40,572 nt of DNA from DATAQC01 sp046263055 (GTDB lineage: Bacteria > Actinomycetota > Acidimicrobiia > Acidimicrobiales > AC-14). Numbering within the stretch: position 1 is the first letter of the stretch; the number at the start of each line of letters is the position of its first letter. The position numbers and the translations under genes were made by a program. Where the stretch lies: positions 1-40,572 of the forward strand of contig JBHELO010000042.1 of the NCBI GenBank assembly GCA_046263055.1, read 5' to 3'. Of the stretch, positions 40,267 to 40,572 are shown in pieces. Under the pieces are notes generated by a model, which did not search any database, was not told where the DNA came from, and was given only the letters and a program-made list of their open reading frames with translations.

Positions 40267-40572
40267 CCGCCGCCGACGTCGACGCCGTGGTGGTCGGGGC
40301 CGGGCCCAACGGGCTGGCGGCGGCCGTCACCCTGGCTCGGGCCGGGCTGTCCGTCACCGTCCTGGAGGCGGCCGCGCAGGCGGGCGGGGGGACGCGCTCG
40401 GAGGAGCTGACCCTACCGGGGTTCGTCCATGACGTCTGCTCCACGATCCACCCGTTGGGAGCGGCTTCGCCGCTGTTCGGCGGCCTGCCCCTCGGAGACC
40501 ACGGGCTGGCCTGGGCCCACCCCGACGCCCCCGCCGCCCACCCGCTCCCCGACGGGACGGCGGCCGTGCTGG
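40263..40572 (+). CDS. Phytoene-dehydrogenase-like FAD oxidoreductase, 5' part
   Basis: Starts at GTG 40263 overlapping the permease stop; open to the window end (103 codons, truncated). The Rossmann motif VVVGAGPNGLAAAVTLARAG and VTVLEA match FAD/NAD(P)-binding amine oxidase and phytoene desaturase proteins (COG1233 type). The following segment with DVCSTIHPLGAASPLF is characteristic of the non-carotenoid branch of that family. Substrate cannot be told. Confidence 0.85.
   Translation, partial: MTAADVDAVVVGAGPNGLAAAVTLARAGLSVTVLEAAAQAGGGTRSEELTLPGFVHDVCSTIHPLGAASPLFGGLPLGDHGLAWAHPDAPAAHPLPDGTAAVL

Overview
High-GC chromosome window (strongly G/C-biased codons, frequent GTG starts, 4-bp start/stop overlaps) consistent with an actinobacterium, perhaps an Acidimicrobiia-type lineage; the assignment is inference from style and gene content only. 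No rRNA, tRNA, CRISPR array or transposase gene was seen. Coding density is high; about 25 protein genes are supported.

Layout. (1) 1-3150: a secreted seven-bladed YVTN beta-propeller protein gene enclosed by two ~95-bp direct repeats. (2) 3128-9097: a formate dehydrogenase locus. fdhA-fdhB-nrfD runs on the minus strand and fdhD is divergent. The fdhA reading frame is interrupted by one in-frame TGA that reads as selenocysteine and is followed by a SECIS-like hairpin. (3) 9634-11040: a STAS anti-sigma-antagonist gene, then a convergent pair made of a tiny CGCC-motif protein translationally coupled to a CooC-like ATPase. (4) 11330-18722: a branched-chain amino-acid/amide (Liv) ABC transporter operon, livK-livH-[NTPase-like membrane protein]-livM-livGF, in which the two ATPases are fused and an unexpected P-loop/TM/Ig-like protein sits between the two permeases. 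(5) 18831-21201: a DHA2-type 14-TM drug exporter with its MerR regulator and a clear promoter/operator. (6) 21335-22539: a yybP-ykoY-type (manganese) riboswitch ahead of a CaCA-family cation exchanger. (7) 22691-23583: divergent arsR / arsI (C-As lyase) with a well-formed shared promoter/operator. (8) 23670-40266: a large signalling and FtsX-type ABC permease region, followed by the start of a phytoene-dehydrogenase-like flavoprotein that runs off the window.

The most unusual unit is region 8. One minus-strand operon (36611 to 27534) encodes, in order, a receiver-class III nucleotide cyclase fusion, an ABC ATPase, two giant FtsX permeases and a GAF histidine kinase. The kinase gene ends 3 bp from a convergent receiver-only gene, preceded by a NarL-type regulator. 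Divergent from the cyclase is a protein with a C-terminal cyclic-nucleotide-binding domain, followed by another FtsX permease. Together these could form a phosphorelay-to-cNMP circuit coupled to a mechanotransmission-type ABC transporter. The gene calls are solid; the circuit is inference.

Metal and redox themes recur: Mo/W-Se formate dehydrogenase, a CooC-like CxC metal-carrier ATPase, a Mn riboswitch/exchanger and arsenic detoxification. The carbon-transport operon and the signalling cluster look like independent modules.
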